From Microvirga puerhi (lineage in GTDB: Bacteria > Pseudomonadota > Alphaproteobacteria > Rhizobiales > Beijerinckiaceae), in assembly GCF_020089865.1 (NCBI RefSeq), contig NZ_JAIRBM010000002.1, positions 1 through 64,000 of the forward strand: DNA of 64,000 nt, written 5' to 3'. Positions 63,059 to 64,000 of the stretch are shown here, piece by piece. The notes under the pieces are model-generated. The model worked only from the letters and a program-made list of their open reading frames with translations, made no database searches and had not been told where the DNA came from. The translations under genes and the position numbers were made by a program. Numbering within the stretch: the first letter of the stretch is position 1; every line of letters begins with the position of its first letter.

Positions 63059-63916
63059 ATGGCAGTAGCCCAGGCCGCACCTGCCTCGCGTCGGCGGTTT
63101 CGATCCTTCGAACTCGTTCTCGGCGTCATCCTGACCGGCGGCATGACGCTCGCGGTCCTCTTCTCCGGTTTCCTGTTCCCGGACGGCGGCGAGAGCATGG
63201 ATCTGATGGCGCGGCTTCTGCCGCCCTTCGAGAATCCGGCGCATCTCCTTGGAACCGATCCACTGGGGCGCGATGTGCTGGCGCGCGTCATCGTCGGCGG
63301 ACGGATCTCGCTGACCGTCGGCGTGCTCTCCGTCATGGGAGCCGTCGTGCTGGGAACGCTCGTCGGTCTCGTGGCGGGCTATTATCGCGGCATCGCCGAG
63401 ATCGTGCTGATGCGCTTCGCGGACATCCAGCTCGCGCTGCCTTTCATCCTCATCGCGATCATGTTCCTGGCGATCCTCGGCACAGGGGTCGACAAGGTGA
63501 TCTTCTTCATGATCGTCGCGCAATGGGTGCAATACGCCCGCCTCGTGCGCGGCTCCGTGCTCGCGCTTCGCGACCGGGAGTTCATTCTCTCCGCCCGTGC
63601 CATCGGCGTCGGCAATGGACGCATCATCTTCCAGCACATCCTGCCCAATGTCCTGGGCCCGATCGTTATCCTCATGACGCTCAACGTGGCGAACAACATC
63701 CTTCTCGAAAGCAGCCTGACATTCCTTGGGCTCGGCGTCGATCCGTTGATCCCGAGCTGGGGCGGCATGCTCGCCGACGGCCGCACCTATCTTCAGTCGG
63801 CCTGGTGGGTCAGCGTGTTTCCGGGTCTCGCCATCATGTTCACGGTGCTCGGCCTCAACCTCCTCGGTGACTGGCTGCGCGACTATCTCGATCCCACAGG
63901 ACAAGCCACGAAATGA
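63059..63916 (+). CDS. ABC transporter permease (DppC-like)
   Basis: A 285-residue permease. 'HLLGTDPLGRDVLARVIVGGRISLTVGVLSVMGAVVLGTLVGLVAGYY' and 'REFILSARAIGVGNGRIIFQHILPNVLGPIVILM' (coupling loop) are DppC landmarks. ATG 63059 is 5 bp after the DppB stop; GTG 63050, overlapping that stop (GTGA), is an alternative three codons earlier. Its stop overlaps the next gene by 4 bp. Confidence 0.92.
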   Translation: MAVAQAAPASRRRFRSFELVLGVILTGGMTLAVLFSGFLFPDGGESMDLMARLLPPFENPAHLLGTDPLGRDVLARVIVGGRISLTVGVLSVMGAVVLGTLVGLVAGYYRGIAEIVLMRFADIQLALPFILIAIMFLAILGTGVDKVIFFMIVAQWVQYARLVRGSVLALRDREFILSARAIGVGNGRIIFQHILPNVLGPIVILMTLNVANNILLESSLTFLGLGVDPLIPSWGGMLADGRTYLQSAWWVSVFPGLAIMFTVLGLNLLGDWLRDYLDPTGQATK

Positions 63917-64000
63917 CCATTCTGCTCGACGAACGGGTGCCGCGGACTCTCGATGCTCTTGTGGCCGAATGGTCCGCGCAGGACAGGCGCGGGGCGCTGC
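63913..64000 (+). CDS. partial gene at window end, function unknown
   Basis: An ATGA overlap with the upstream permease stop starts a frame beginning MTILLDERVPRTL and open to the window edge (29 codons seen). The coupling shows it belongs to the peptide importer operon. The visible part is too short to name a family. Confidence 0.65.
   Translation, partial: MTILLDERVPRTLDALVAEWSAQDRRGAL

Overview
The window reads as a chromosomal segment of an alphaproteobacterium, most likely Hyphomicrobiales (Methylobacterium/Microvirga/Rhizobium-like). This rests on high GC, strong AGGAGG ribosome sites, many ABC importers in short overlapping operons, a PrtD-type type I secretion pair, MsrPQ, and an LdtR-like MarR regulator. 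No rRNA, tRNA, transposase, integrase or CRISPR array was seen. The genus is an inference.

Layout. (1) 0.1-9.1 kb, minus strand: a pentose-type sugar locus with xylulokinase, an RbsA/RbsC/RbsB-like importer, an AraD-like epimerase/aldolase, a ribulokinase-like kinase and an AGE-family isomerase/epimerase. A 6-phosphogluconate/3-hydroxyisobutyrate-type dehydrogenase is divergent and galE follows. (2) 11.3-27.7 kb: a MarR/LdtR-like regulator, a type I secretion ABC protein and its membrane-fusion partner, a 246-residue protein that is mostly RTX repeats, then eight co-directional genes (two GT2-type proteins, two GT4 enzymes, a methyltransferase, a membrane-anchored unknown, a pyruvyl transferase and a secreted propeller-like protein). 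(3) 27.8-32.1 kb, minus strand: a ribonucleotide reductase of the class Ic kind (Phe at the radical-Tyr position) behind an adenosylcobalamin riboswitch and a well-formed promoter. (4) 32.4-37.5 kb: a siderophore-type FecBCD importer with a methyltransferase, then a D-threonine-aldolase-like enzyme. (5) 37.7-42.6 kb: a 2-aminoethylphosphonate/iron-type importer ending in an endonuclease/exonuclease/phosphatase-fold enzyme. (6) 42.8-46.7 kb: single genes (DUF1194, a small unknown, PNPOx-like, RidA, DapF-like, OsmC). (7) 46.8-52.7 kb: a PP2C-like phosphatase leading a carbohydrate importer with NanE. (8) 52.8-57.1 kb: msrPQ and modABC. (9) 57.2-64 kb: an M29 aminopeptidase and a dipeptide-type importer that runs off the window end.

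The most interesting part is region 2. A near-perfect palindrome (TAGTTCGAATTTCGAACTA) lies in the regulator's own promoter, recurs between the -35 and -10 of the RTX gene, and recurs in weaker form just downstream of the sugar-importer promoter. This suggests one MarR-type protein controls secretion of the RTX protein together with sugar supply. The glycosyltransferase genes have no polysaccharide flippase, polymerase or export gene beside them, so glycosylation of the secreted protein, or modification of an existing surface polymer, is a testable idea. The second highlight is region 3, where a B12-sensing RNA appears to control a B12-independent class Ic reductase.
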